Below are positions 7,971 through 15,973 of a stretch of DNA of 64,000 nucleotides, in pieces. This DNA comes from an uncultured Lachnospiraceae bacterium (GTDB lineage: Bacteria; Bacillota; Clostridia; Lachnospirales; Lachnospiraceae): positions 186,001 through 250,000 of the forward strand of contig CAJUCN010000002.1 in the NCBI GenBank assembly GCA_910585005.1. The letters are read 5' to 3'. Under the pieces are notes generated by a model. It was not told where the DNA came from, searched no databases, and saw only the letters and a list, made by a program, of their open reading frames with translations. The first letter of the stretch is position 1; every line of letters starts with the position of its first letter. A program made the position numbers and the translations under genes.

Positions 7971-9422
7971 CGATGTCTCTTTTTCCACACAGGGAAGTTT
8001 AATACTTACTATTGTCCCTTCCCGATATGTACTTTCAATGGAAATTCCGAATCTTTCCCCAAAATTCAGTTCAATTCGCTCATTTACATTATACAATCCA
8101 TAAATCGTTGTTTCCCCCGGCGCTTTGTTTTGAATTCCATCCTGAACTTCCTTAAGCCTTTCTTCCCGGATTCCAATTCCATTATCCTCAATTTGAATGA
8201 CAAAATGATCCTTTTCTTTTTTGCCGTTTATGGTGATTTTTCCTGATCCACGTTTATTCTTAATTCCATGATACAAGGCATTTTCTACAAGAGGCTGAAT
8301 AGTAATCTTAGGAATCAAATACTTTTCAAGTTCCTTTGGGACACAGATCTCATACTGCAAAATATCCTGGTAACGCACCTGTTGTATTTCCAGATAACTC
8401 TTTACATGCTGTAATTCCTCTTTTATAGGAATAATATCCTTCCCTTGATTTAATGAGGTACGGAAAAAGTCAGACAGGCTGCCTACCATACTCACAACCT
8501 TTTTTTGTTCTCCCGCCTCCGCCAGCCATACAATGGCGTCCAAAGTATTATATAAGAAATGGGGATTGATCTGGGATTGCAAAAGTTCAAATTCCGCTTT
8601 CCGTAGTCTCACTTGTTCCTTTTTTACTTGTTCCAAAAGTTCATTTATTTTATCAATCATGGTATTTAGGGAATCGCTGAGCATACCTACTTCTGACCCT
8701 GCTTTGGTTTCAGACCGTACTGACAAATTTCCCCTTGCAACTTGATCTGTAACTTCTCCAAGTTCCCGGATAGGGCGTATAATACTTAAAGGAATATAAT
8801 AAGACAAAAAAATCAGTAATAGTATAATTCCAACAAACGCTATTACCGTAAAACGAATCATTATCATAAAGAAATCCTGATATTCTGTCCGTGCAGACTG
8901 CATATCCTTGATTTCATAATAGATATATTGAAAAATTGTTTCTCTTAAAAGAGATGTTACGATCTGTATGTCATTTTCCCAGATTTCAATATTATCTTCA
9001 TATTTATTTCCCTCTTCAAGGTTTTTTTCAATCCGGTTTTTATAATTTTCAAGATTGGTGAGATATTTTTTTACGCTTTTTAGATGATTCATATTCCTGG
9101 AAGAATCCGTTAATTCTTCTAAGTCAGTCACAATCCGTGTAGCTTCATTTATCATATCGTCTAATTTTGATTCTTCTATTGTCTTGTTTCCTACGATCAA
9201 AAGATACGTTTCATAATCAAAATCTTTCTTAAAGTCAAGACTGAACTCACTGGCGGTCACAACAGAATTGATCATGTCTTCATATTGACGGTTTCCTGCA
9301 TACAGATTATAAAAGCAAAAAATCAAAAATAAGATCATAGGAATCATTAAAATTAAATAGGAATACCTGATCTTTGTATCAAGAGCCGAATTATTATATA
9401 ACTCCTTCAGCCTTTTTTTCAT
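7968..9422 (-). CDS. Sensor histidine kinase, YesM family
   Basis: This 484-residue membrane sensor kinase has membrane segments at about residues 21-42 and 186-209 flanking an extracellular, mostly helical sensor of about 145 residues. A HAMP region follows (212-265), then the His_kinase domain with SQINPHFLYN, where H288 is the likely phosphorylation site, and a HATPase domain with QPLVENALYHG and DNGIGI. It belongs to the YesM class that partners AraC-type regulators and controls sugar uptake genes in Firmicutes. Its gene starts directly after the regulator gene, with no spacer, and it ends just before the sugar importer operon. The helical extracellular region may sense a sugar or a loaded binding protein. 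Confidence 0.93.
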   Translation of the reverse strand: MKKRLKELYNNSALDTKIRYSYLILMIPMILFLIFCFYNLYAGNRQYEDMINSVVTASEFSLDFKKDFDYETYLLIVGNKTIEESKLDDMINEATRIVTDLEELTDSSRNMNHLKSVKKYLTNLENYKNRIEKNLEEGNKYEDNIEIWENDIQIVTSLLRETIFQYIYYEIKDMQSARTEYQDFFMIMIRFTVIAFVGIILLLIFLSYYIPLSIIRPIRELGEVTDQVARGNLSVRSETKAGSEVGMLSDSLNTMIDKINELLEQVKKEQVRLRKAEFELLQSQINPHFLYNTLDAIVWLAEAGEQKKVVSMVGSLSDFFRTSLNQGKDIIPIKEELQHVKSYLEIQQVRYQDILQYEICVPKELEKYLIPKITIQPLVENALYHGIKNKRGSGKITINGKKEKDHFVIQIEDNGIGIREERLKEVQDGIQNKAPGETTIYGLYNVNERIELNFGERFGISIESTYREGTIVSIKLPCVEKETS

Positions 9423-11045
9423 TTATTCTTCCCCTTCCCCCGCTTTTGCGCCTCTGTACTGTGTAGGTGTCATACCTTGTGTCTTTTTAAATAAATAAGA
9501 AAAATAATGAGGATCTTTGTATCCTACTTCCATACTGATCACACTGCTTCTTTTACTGGTACAGCGAAGCAATTCTTTTGCTTTATTCATACGGTAATTT
9601 GTCAGGTATCTGGTAAAAGTCTGGCCTGCCTGCTGGCTGAAAACCATACTGAGATGATTTGGTGAAAAATTAATATGAGATGCTAAAACGTTAAGAGAAA
9701 GTTCTTCATCTGCATAATTGTCTTCTATGTACCGTATCACCTCATCTACCACATCCCCATATCGGTTACTTGCAGCCTTTTCCCTAAGTTCCAGAGCTTT
9801 ATGTACGATCCTGATTAGGTAATCCATAGCATTTTCTTCACTCTGCAAAAACCCGGAGTTACTATCAGGGGGATCAATCTCTTCTTTGGCAAAAGAAAGC
9901 CCTTCCACAAATTCTGCAATACAAAAATAACTATCCATAATGATATACTGCCTTAACATATTGGATTTCATTGCATTATTTCCCAGGTCTTTAAAAAATT
10001 CTTCCACAAAATATATCGTTTCCTCTTTATCCCCAAATTTTAAAAATTCCCGTATTTTACTTCGATCAATTTGCTTAATATCCATACTTCCTATATCAAA
10101 CTTTATTTCTTCCTGATAAATTCCTTGTTTGATTTCTTTATAGTTTAAAATCAGACTATCCTTTACAAGATAACGGTGTGCAAAAGCATGGCTTGCGCTT
10201 TCAAAAGAAAAGGGCAGCTCCCGGAGCCGGTTTACAGGTTCCCCTATTCCGCCAAAATAACGTATATTTTCATAATCGTCTAAAATTTCTTTTATCTGAT
10301 ATAAATATTTTTCCTGGAAGTCTATCATATCTTCCTTTGAATCGGCTTTAAATAAAAATGCTTTTCCTTCCAAATTCCTGTCAAAGATAAGAAGGTCTTT
10401 TTTGCTGTCAAGCATTTCAATTTTTTGTTCTATTTCAATAATGCTGTTTGAATATTCATCACGGGCATGTTTCATAGATTGAACTTTCAAGAGAACAATA
10501 CTATACCATATAGCAGAAAGATCTATATCTAATCTTCCCGATATTTCAAGAAGTTCGGCTGGCGATTTAGAACCTGTCACAAGATACTGAAATAAATCTT
10601 TTCGCTCTTTAAGGAAATTTTCTTTCATTTCTCTCATATATTTCTCTTTAATTTCCCGCTCTTTATGTTTTTCTTCTATCTTGACGGCAAGGCTATCTAC
10701 TTCTTTTATTAGATCTTCTCCATTAATTGGCTTTAAAAGATATTGTGCAATACCGATCTTAATTCCTTCCTTTGCATATTCAAATTCACTATATCCGGAC
10801 AATATGATAATTTCAATCCAGGGAAGTTCCTTTTTGATCAGTTTGCTTAGTACAAGACCGTCCATAAAAGGCATCCTGATATCTGTAATTACAATATCCG
10901 GTTTTAGTTTTTGAATCATGGGAAATGCCAACTCTCCATCGCTGGCTTCCCCGCAAAATTCATAGCCATGGGATTTCCAATCAATATTGTTTTTAATTCC
11001 TTCCCTTACTACAAATTCATCTTCTACCAAAAATACCTTTAACAT
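9423..11045 (-). CDS. Response regulator with AraC-type DNA-binding domain, YesN family
   Basis: This 540-residue regulator has an N-terminal receiver domain (phospho-acceptor D55 in VITDIRMPFMDG), a long middle region and a C-terminal AraC-type double helix-turn-helix at about residues 435-535, ending in the family motif FKKTQGMTPTQYR. Its partner is the YesM-type kinase encoded immediately downstream without spacer. The pair probably activates the neighbouring sugar importer operon through the direct repeats ahead of it. The 540-residue length is normal for YesN proteins. The gene sits directly behind the araD terminator. Confidence 0.94.
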   Translation of the reverse strand: MLKVFLVEDEFVVREGIKNNIDWKSHGYEFCGEASDGELAFPMIQKLKPDIVITDIRMPFMDGLVLSKLIKKELPWIEIIILSGYSEFEYAKEGIKIGIAQYLLKPINGEDLIKEVDSLAVKIEEKHKEREIKEKYMREMKENFLKERKDLFQYLVTGSKSPAELLEISGRLDIDLSAIWYSIVLLKVQSMKHARDEYSNSIIEIEQKIEMLDSKKDLLIFDRNLEGKAFLFKADSKEDMIDFQEKYLYQIKEILDDYENIRYFGGIGEPVNRLRELPFSFESASHAFAHRYLVKDSLILNYKEIKQGIYQEEIKFDIGSMDIKQIDRSKIREFLKFGDKEETIYFVEEFFKDLGNNAMKSNMLRQYIIMDSYFCIAEFVEGLSFAKEEIDPPDSNSGFLQSEENAMDYLIRIVHKALELREKAASNRYGDVVDEVIRYIEDNYADEELSLNVLASHINFSPNHLSMVFSQQAGQTFTRYLTNYRMNKAKELLRCTSKRSSVISMEVGYKDPHYFSYLFKKTQGMTPTQYRGAKAGEGEE

Positions 11046-11078
11046 GCCTAAATCCGCCTTTATTTTTCTTTATAGAAA

Positions 11079-11117
11079 ACAGAAGGATCCTCTGAAATAA
11101 ACCAGGTTTCCTTCTGT
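11079..11117 (-). terminator. Terminator of the araR-kinase-araD unit
   Basis: ACAGAAGGA pairs perfectly with TCCTTCTGT across a 21-nt loop, and on the minus strand TTTTCT follows the stem. It lies 25 nt downstream of araD and 34 nt ahead of the next gene, separating the arabinose genes from the two-component system. The large loop makes it a moderate rather than ideal terminator. Confidence 0.65.
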
Positions 11118-11141
11118 CTTCGTTCCTACTGTTTTCAAATA

Positions 11142-11840
11142 TTATTCATTTTGCCCATAGTAAGCATTTGCACCATGTTTCCGGAAATAATGCTTATCCT
11201 GTAATTCTCTGGGAGCCGGTAAAACTTTAGGATTGATCGTCTCTGTCCGGTATGCCATTTTTGCCACTTCTTCCAAAACAACCGCATTGTGGACTGCATC
11301 CATAGCATCCTTGCCCCATGCAAAAGGACCATGGTTTTTACAAAGCACTGCAGGAACTGCCATAGGATCCCTTTCCATTCTTAAAAACTCATTGACAATC
11401 AAATGACCTGTGTTCTCCTCATAAGCTTCCCCGATCTCTTCTTTCGTCAGGCAGCGAAGACAGGGAACTTCACCATAAATATAATCGGCATGAGTGGTGC
11501 CATAGCAAGGGATCCCCCTGCCAGCCTGTGCCCAGCTTGTGGCATAAGAAGAATGGGTATGTACGATTCCTCCAACTTCAGGAAAGGCTTTGTAAAGCTC
11601 TAAGTGAGTAGGCGTATCTGAGGAAGGTTTATAATGTCCCTCAATTTTATTTCCCTGCAAATCCATCACTACCATATCTTCCGGTGTGAGTTTATCATAA
11701 TCAACCCCGCTGGGTTTAATTACAAACAATCCCCTTTCTTTATCGATTCCGCTTACATTTCCCCAGGTAAAAGTCACCAACCCATATCTGGGCAATTCCA
11801 TATTTGCTTTATAAACTTGCTTTTTTAATTCTTCTAACAT
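11142..11840 (-). CDS. araD: L-ribulose-5-phosphate 4-epimerase
   Basis: The 232-residue product matches AraD of the class II aldolase/epimerase family in length and motifs. It converts L-ribulose 5-phosphate to D-xylulose 5-phosphate, the last step of L-arabinose breakdown before the pentose phosphate pathway. Likely zinc ligands are H94 and H96 in GIVHTHSS and H170 in CKNHGPF, with D75 in PSSDTPTH; each is offset by one from E. coli AraD. The ribosome binding site GGAGGG precedes the ATG. It lies 39 nt behind the FGGY kinase gene and is followed by a terminator. No araA isomerase is present in this window, so that step must be encoded elsewhere. Confidence 0.95.
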   Translation of the reverse strand: MLEELKKQVYKANMELPRYGLVTFTWGNVSGIDKERGLFVIKPSGVDYDKLTPEDMVVMDLQGNKIEGHYKPSSDTPTHLELYKAFPEVGGIVHTHSSYATSWAQAGRGIPCYGTTHADYIYGEVPCLRCLTKEEIGEAYEENTGHLIVNEFLRMERDPMAVPAVLCKNHGPFAWGKDAMDAVHNAVVLEEVAKMAYRTETINPKVLPAPRELQDKHYFRKHGANAYYGQNE

Positions 11841-11879
11841 TTATGACCCTCCAAAAGTACCAAACCGATATTTGTTTCC

Positions 11880-13472
11880 TTATTTTAAACTGTTTGTTGC
11901 TGCATGTTCAATAGCAAGCCCTGCCATATAGCGCTTCATAAATTTCTCGAAACCTTCTACATCTTCCTTCACAGGTTCCATCTTACTTCCTGTCTGCCCG
12001 GCAAAAATCTTTTGGTTCAAAAATTCCTGAAGGCTTTCTTCATCTTTTTTATTTTGCATATAAGAAGCAAGTAAAGCAATTCCCCATGCACCACCTTCTC
12101 CTGCTGTTTCCATTACAGACACCGGAGTGTTCATAGCTGCTGCTGCAATCCTCTGTCCCACTCCTTTTGTCTTAAACAAACCGCCATGTCCAAGCATTTC
12201 GTCTACTTTAACATCTTCTTCTTTAAACAGGAGATCAAGGCCTGCTTTCAAAGCAGCAAGAGAAGAATATAAATGAGTCCTCATAAAGTTTGCAAGAGTA
12301 AACTTATCTTCCGCCCGGCGTACAAACAAAGGCGCTCCTTCATCAAATCCGGTAACCGGTTCCCCTGAAAAATAATTGTAAGAAATCAGGCCGCCGCAAT
12401 CCCTATCCCCTTCTAACGCTTTATTATAAAGAAGAGAGAATAATTGGTTCTTATCAACTTTAGCGCCCAGGCAATCTGCAAATTCATCAAATAAATTTAC
12501 CCATGCATTCAGATCAGAAGTACAATTATTACAATGTACCATACCTACCAATGCACCGTCTGGCGTAGTAACCAAATCAATTTCCGGATACACTTTATTT
12601 AATTCTTTTTCCAATACGATCATAGCAAACACAGATGTTCCAGCAGATACGTTTCCTGTCCTTACAGCAACACTGTTAGTAGCTGCCATACCCGTCCCCG
12701 CATCTCCTTCGGGAGGACATACCATGATACCCGGTTTTAAGTTTCCGCTTTTATCAAGAAGAGCTGCGCCTTCTTCTGATAATTCACCGGCATGTTCGCC
12801 TGCTGTCAGTACTTCTGGAAAAATTTCTTCCAATTTCCATCCAAAACCTTCCGGAGCAATCAATTCATTAAAACGGTCTACCATTTTTTGGTCGAAATTT
12901 CCAGTCTTAATATCAATAGGGAACATACCGGAAGCATCTCCAACGCCAAGTACTTTCTTTCCAGTCAGTTTCCAATGTACATATCCTGCCAATGTAGTAA
13001 AAAAGGCTATATCTTTTACATGCTCTTCTTTGTTTAAAACAGCCTGATACAAATGTGCAATACTCCATCTCTGGGGAATGTTATAATTAAATTCCTTAGT
13101 AAGTTTCCCTGCTGCTTCTTCCGTAATGGTATTTCTCCATGTTCTAAAAGGAACAAGCAGATTATCATCTTTATCAAAAGCAAGGTATCCATGCATCATA
13201 GCTGAAAATCCGATAGAACCAAATGTAGTAACTTTAACCCCATACTGCCCCTTTACATCATTCAATAGATCCTGATAACAATCCTGTAATCCTTCCCATA
13301 CATCTTCCATTGTATAGGTCCAGATACCATTGTCATATCTGTTTTCCCATTCATGGCTGCCTGCTGCCAATGGTGTTCCTTTCTCATCAATAAGGACTGC
13401 TTTAATCCTGGTAGACCCAAATTCAATACCCAGGGAAGTCCTGCCCTCTTCAATCATTTGTTTTACTTCCAT
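11880..13472 (-). CDS. FGGY-family carbohydrate kinase, probable L-ribulokinase
   Basis: This 530-residue FGGY kinase has the actin-like ATPase fold. Residues SLGIEFGSTRIKAVLID form the N-terminal phosphate-binding loop. GDAGTGMAATNSVAVRTGNVSAG marks the junction of the two lobes, quoted here as two adjacent motifs (GDAGTGMAA and RTGNVSAG). GEGGAWGIALLASY lies near the C-terminus. It phosphorylates a sugar at the end of its chain. Its place between araR and araD makes L-ribulose the most likely substrate, although family members also act on xylulose, so the araB name is withheld. AGGAGGTAAAAAGGGT precedes the start codon. An inverted repeat upstream is a probable AraR operator. Confidence 0.8.
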   Translation of the reverse strand: MEVKQMIEEGRTSLGIEFGSTRIKAVLIDEKGTPLAAGSHEWENRYDNGIWTYTMEDVWEGLQDCYQDLLNDVKGQYGVKVTTFGSIGFSAMMHGYLAFDKDDNLLVPFRTWRNTITEEAAGKLTKEFNYNIPQRWSIAHLYQAVLNKEEHVKDIAFFTTLAGYVHWKLTGKKVLGVGDASGMFPIDIKTGNFDQKMVDRFNELIAPEGFGWKLEEIFPEVLTAGEHAGELSEEGAALLDKSGNLKPGIMVCPPEGDAGTGMAATNSVAVRTGNVSAGTSVFAMIVLEKELNKVYPEIDLVTTPDGALVGMVHCNNCTSDLNAWVNLFDEFADCLGAKVDKNQLFSLLYNKALEGDRDCGGLISYNYFSGEPVTGFDEGAPLFVRRAEDKFTLANFMRTHLYSSLAALKAGLDLLFKEEDVKVDEMLGHGGLFKTKGVGQRIAAAAMNTPVSVMETAGEGGAWGIALLASYMQNKKDEESLQEFLNQKIFAGQTGSKMEPVKEDVEGFEKFMKRYMAGLAIEHAATNSLK

Positions 13473-13527
13473 ACCCTTTTTACCTCCTTATATTTTTACT
13501 TTCATCTAAAAAAATTTCATCGTAATA

Positions 13528-13557
13528 ATAATTTAATAGTACAACTTGTATTGTCAT
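13528..13557 (-). promoter_or_regulatory. Possible promoter of the kinase-araD genes
   Basis: On the minus strand ATGACA (13552-13557) and AATTAT (13528-13533) are separated by 18 bp and resemble a sigma-A promoter with four to five matches in each box. The predicted -35 box falls inside the AraR-like inverted repeat, which would suit repression. The match is only moderate. Confidence 0.4.
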
Positions 13558-13570
13558 TATTACAAGTTGT
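13541..13570. promoter_or_regulatory. Probable AraR operator (perfect inverted repeat)
   Basis: ACAACTTGTA and TACAAGTTGT are perfect 10-bp inverted halves separated by 10 bp. No T-run follows, so it is not a terminator. The half site holds the TTGTA/TACAA core seen in AraR operators of Bacillus. The repeat overlaps the last codons of araR and lies ahead of the kinase gene, a natural place for AraR to repress the arabinose genes. The halves are about two turns apart, wider than a compact palindrome, which suggests two bound units. Confidence 0.6.
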
Positions 13571-14657
13571 TTGTTCTTACTTTACACGAATTTCCTATTA
13601 CAATTTCCGGTTCAATCCATATATTCTTTTCTCTTTCCAGATGATTTCCATTTCTAATCAAATCAAGTAGAAGCTCTGCTGCTATCTCTCCTAATTTTTC
13701 TTGCGGATGTACAATTGTTGTCAGATGCATTCCTGTGCGGTACGCCATATGAGAATGATCATATCCCGTTACCGATACCTCCTCAGGAACTTTTACCCCA
13801 CTATCTTCCAGGGCTTGTATCACTTTCACCGCAATTTGGTCATTATAACAAACGATAGCATCCATGGGCTTTTTTTCTTTTACCATTTTTCTAATGCTTT
13901 CATAAGGATGTACCTTTCTGTCTTCCGTATAAAACCAGACAACTTTATCAGGATCATAAGACATTCCTGCCTCCTGAAGAGCTAACACATATCCTTTATG
14001 TCTGTTTTGCCCTTGAATATCATCAGACTTAAAAACTCCTACAATATTTTTATGCCCCGTATCAATCAAATACTTCGTGATTAAATAACCACCTTTACAA
14101 TCATCCATTAATACATAAGGCTTATCATCTAGCTGGGAAAAACAACCTTGAATAAATACATACGGTATCTTATATTCATCTAACGTCTGGTAAAGATTTA
14201 TATGTTTGCAATAAATCTGGCTTTTACTTGGCTCTATGATAATCCCGTCAATATCTTTAGACAAAAGTTCTTCTAAATACCTTGCCTCCTGGCTTCTGGA
14301 ATTTCTGGTATTTTTTAAAAGTATACTGTATCCCTCTTTGGTCAGCACAGAATCAATCCCGCCAATCACTCTAGGGAAAATATAATCGGAAAGATAGGTA
14401 GTGATTACTGCAATATTTTTTGAATTTCCTATATGACGTAAAAGACCAGAACAAAAAGTCCCTCTTCCATGTTCTGCATAAATAAAACCGTCATTTTCTA
14501 AAATAGAAAGGGCCTTTCTGACAGTCTGCCTGCTGACCTGATACTGGTCAGACAATTCATTTTCCGAAGGAAGTCTGTCTCCCGATCTTAATTGCCCGCA
14601 CAATATTTTTTCTTTCAAATCATCCATTAACTTGCAATACTTCAATTCTTTCTGCAT
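13560..14657 (-). CDS. araR: Arabinose repressor AraR (GntR N-terminus, LacI-like C-terminus)
   Basis: The 365-residue product has a GntR-type winged helix at about residues 5-75, with DRLPSENELSDQYQVSRQT and the wing motif HGRGTFCSG. A LacI/periplasmic-binding-type effector domain follows (NIAVITTYLSDYIFPRVIGG), with SVTGYDHSHMA near residue 305. This architecture is that of AraR, which represses arabinose genes until L-arabinose binds. The start MQKELKYCKLMDDL is chosen because GAGG lies 9 nt upstream; an ATG 15 nt earlier has no such site. The gene overlaps the end of the preceding lipoprotein gene by 38 nt. It is followed by the kinase and araD. Confidence 0.9.
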   Translation of the reverse strand: MQKELKYCKLMDDLKEKILCGQLRSGDRLPSENELSDQYQVSRQTVRKALSILENDGFIYAEHGRGTFCSGLLRHIGNSKNIAVITTYLSDYIFPRVIGGIDSVLTKEGYSILLKNTRNSRSQEARYLEELLSKDIDGIIIEPSKSQIYCKHINLYQTLDEYKIPYVFIQGCFSQLDDKPYVLMDDCKGGYLITKYLIDTGHKNIVGVFKSDDIQGQNRHKGYVLALQEAGMSYDPDKVVWFYTEDRKVHPYESIRKMVKEKKPMDAIVCYNDQIAVKVIQALEDSGVKVPEEVSVTGYDHSHMAYRTGMHLTTIVHPQEKLGEIAAELLLDLIRNGNHLEREKNIWIEPEIVIGNSCKVRTNNL

Positions 14658-15909
14658 CTTTATAATCCTCAATACTAAAATATATATTTTCTTTTTTATC
14701 TCCTGTCACAGCGGATACCTTGTAAAAATTATATTTTTTGTCTTCTAAAACAGGGCTGCTAAAAACCGCCACTTTAAAATGATTCAAAGAAGAAAACGCA
14801 GCAATTGGAAAATCTTTTTCATCTGTCATCATGATCAGATCATTACCTGAAACCTTTTCTTTAAATTCTAAAACCAGAAATTTTTGTTTTGACTCGCCCT
14901 TTATTTCATCATACATATTTCCACTTCCAAATACAACTCCCCCATTGATATAAATTCCTTCATCAGAATCTAGCCCGCTGTCCATACTGTCTGAATTTGC
15001 ACAAGCATACACAAAACCATCATTAATTACCAGATATCCGTTGGAATCTAATCCGTCTCCATCTTTACCAAAACCGGAATTACAAATAATGTTCCCTCCA
15101 TTTATCGTAAGGACAGATCTGTGGTTTTCATTGGTATTAATAGAATCATTGGCTGCATTGATTAAAAGATCACCACTTTCAATTGTCAAATGAAGATGAC
15201 TGGAAATTCCCTCTTTTTCCGCATTAACAGTAAGTTTTCCATCTTCACCAGAACGGATATTGAAAGAAACAAAACTTTCAATTACCCCATCAAATTTATA
15301 TTTCTTTTTTGCCTTATTATTTTTGATATCTTCCTTCTTCGTTCCGTCTTCATAAATCCTTGCTACATATGATCCATTTATGACATTTTCACTTTCTTTT
15401 GCAAGAATAAGATTAAATCCGGCATGGGAAGTATCTACATGAGGCGATACATCTTTTTTCTTGGCTTTTCCGCATTCATAAGCGCGATAAACCAATATGG
15501 AAGGTGCAACTGTACATGTTATTTCTGTATTATTTAAAATCAAATTGACCACTGCATCCGGATCATTTTCTGCATTTTTCCCGAGATCAATGAAAATCTG
15601 TCCTTTTGAAATACTGCCTGTCACCTCATATGTACCCGGTTTTGTTATAGTAATAACCGTATGCAAAGCTGCTTCTTTCAGGCTATGGGCATCCTTTTCA
15701 TCCCCGTTCCCGTATGTCTCTCCTTGTCCTTCTTCATAATAAATAATATCAGCCCCTATATAAACCGTATCTTTTTCGTCCGTAGAAGCTTTTTTTCCAT
15801 TAACAAATATTCCATCATCTGAAAGAGTAATAGAAACAATATTTTGATTAGAACAACTTGTCAAAAGAAACAAAAATAGAAAACATAACACAAGAATAAT
15901 TTTTTTCAT
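14620..15909 (-). CDS. Carbohydrate-binding lipoprotein, Cthe_2159 family
   Basis: This 429-residue lipoprotein (signal ending LTSC) belongs to the Cthe_2159-type beta-helix family, formerly a domain of unknown function. Typical features are INAANDSINTNENH, INGGNIICNS, KDGDGLDSNGYLVINDG and DSMDSGLDSDEGIYINGG, acidic turns that suit calcium binding. The founding member from Clostridium thermocellum binds cellulose and acidic sugars such as polygalacturonate. It should sit on the outer face of the membrane. AGAGG precedes the start codon, but only 22 nt separate it from the flotillin terminator, so its promoter must lie inside or before that hairpin, or it depends on read-through. Its 3' end overlaps araR. 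Confidence 0.85.
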   Translation of the reverse strand: MKKIILVLCFLFLFLLTSCSNQNIVSITLSDDGIFVNGKKASTDEKDTVYIGADIIYYEEGQGETYGNGDEKDAHSLKEAALHTVITITKPGTYEVTGSISKGQIFIDLGKNAENDPDAVVNLILNNTEITCTVAPSILVYRAYECGKAKKKDVSPHVDTSHAGFNLILAKESENVINGSYVARIYEDGTKKEDIKNNKAKKKYKFDGVIESFVSFNIRSGEDGKLTVNAEKEGISSHLHLTIESGDLLINAANDSINTNENHRSVLTINGGNIICNSGFGKDGDGLDSNGYLVINDGFVYACANSDSMDSGLDSDEGIYINGGVVFGSGNMYDEIKGESKQKFLVLEFKEKVSGNDLIMMTDEKDFPIAAFSSLNHFKVAVFSSPVLEDKKYNFYKVSAVTGDKKENIYFSIEDYKDAERIEVLQVNG

Positions 15910-15931
15910 AAGAACCTCTAATTTTGATAAA

Positions 15932-15969
15932 AAAACTGCTATACTCTTTGGTAAAAGTATAGCAGTTTT
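15932..15969 (-). terminator. Strong terminator after the flotillin gene
   Basis: AAAACTGCTATACT and AGTATAGCAGTTTT form a perfect 14-bp stem with a 10-nt loop, and on the minus strand the stem runs into seven T residues. It lies just after the flotillin stop codon and ends the gyrA-antiporter-flotillin direction of transcription. Confidence 0.9.
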
Positions 15970-15973
15970 CCTT

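Noticed and set aside
62..11045. XylFII-LytS-YesN type three-component sugar sensor
   Set aside because: The second binding protein is coupled to the chemoreceptor and lies far from the kinase; the kinase has an ordinary two-span extracellular sensor.
11135..11332. Small alternative frame over the end of araD
   Set aside because: It runs in another frame of araD, and the araD sequence with its zinc ligands is intact.
13541..13570. Terminator for araR
   Set aside because: The stem overlaps the araR stop codon but has no T-run on the minus strand, so an operator is the better reading.
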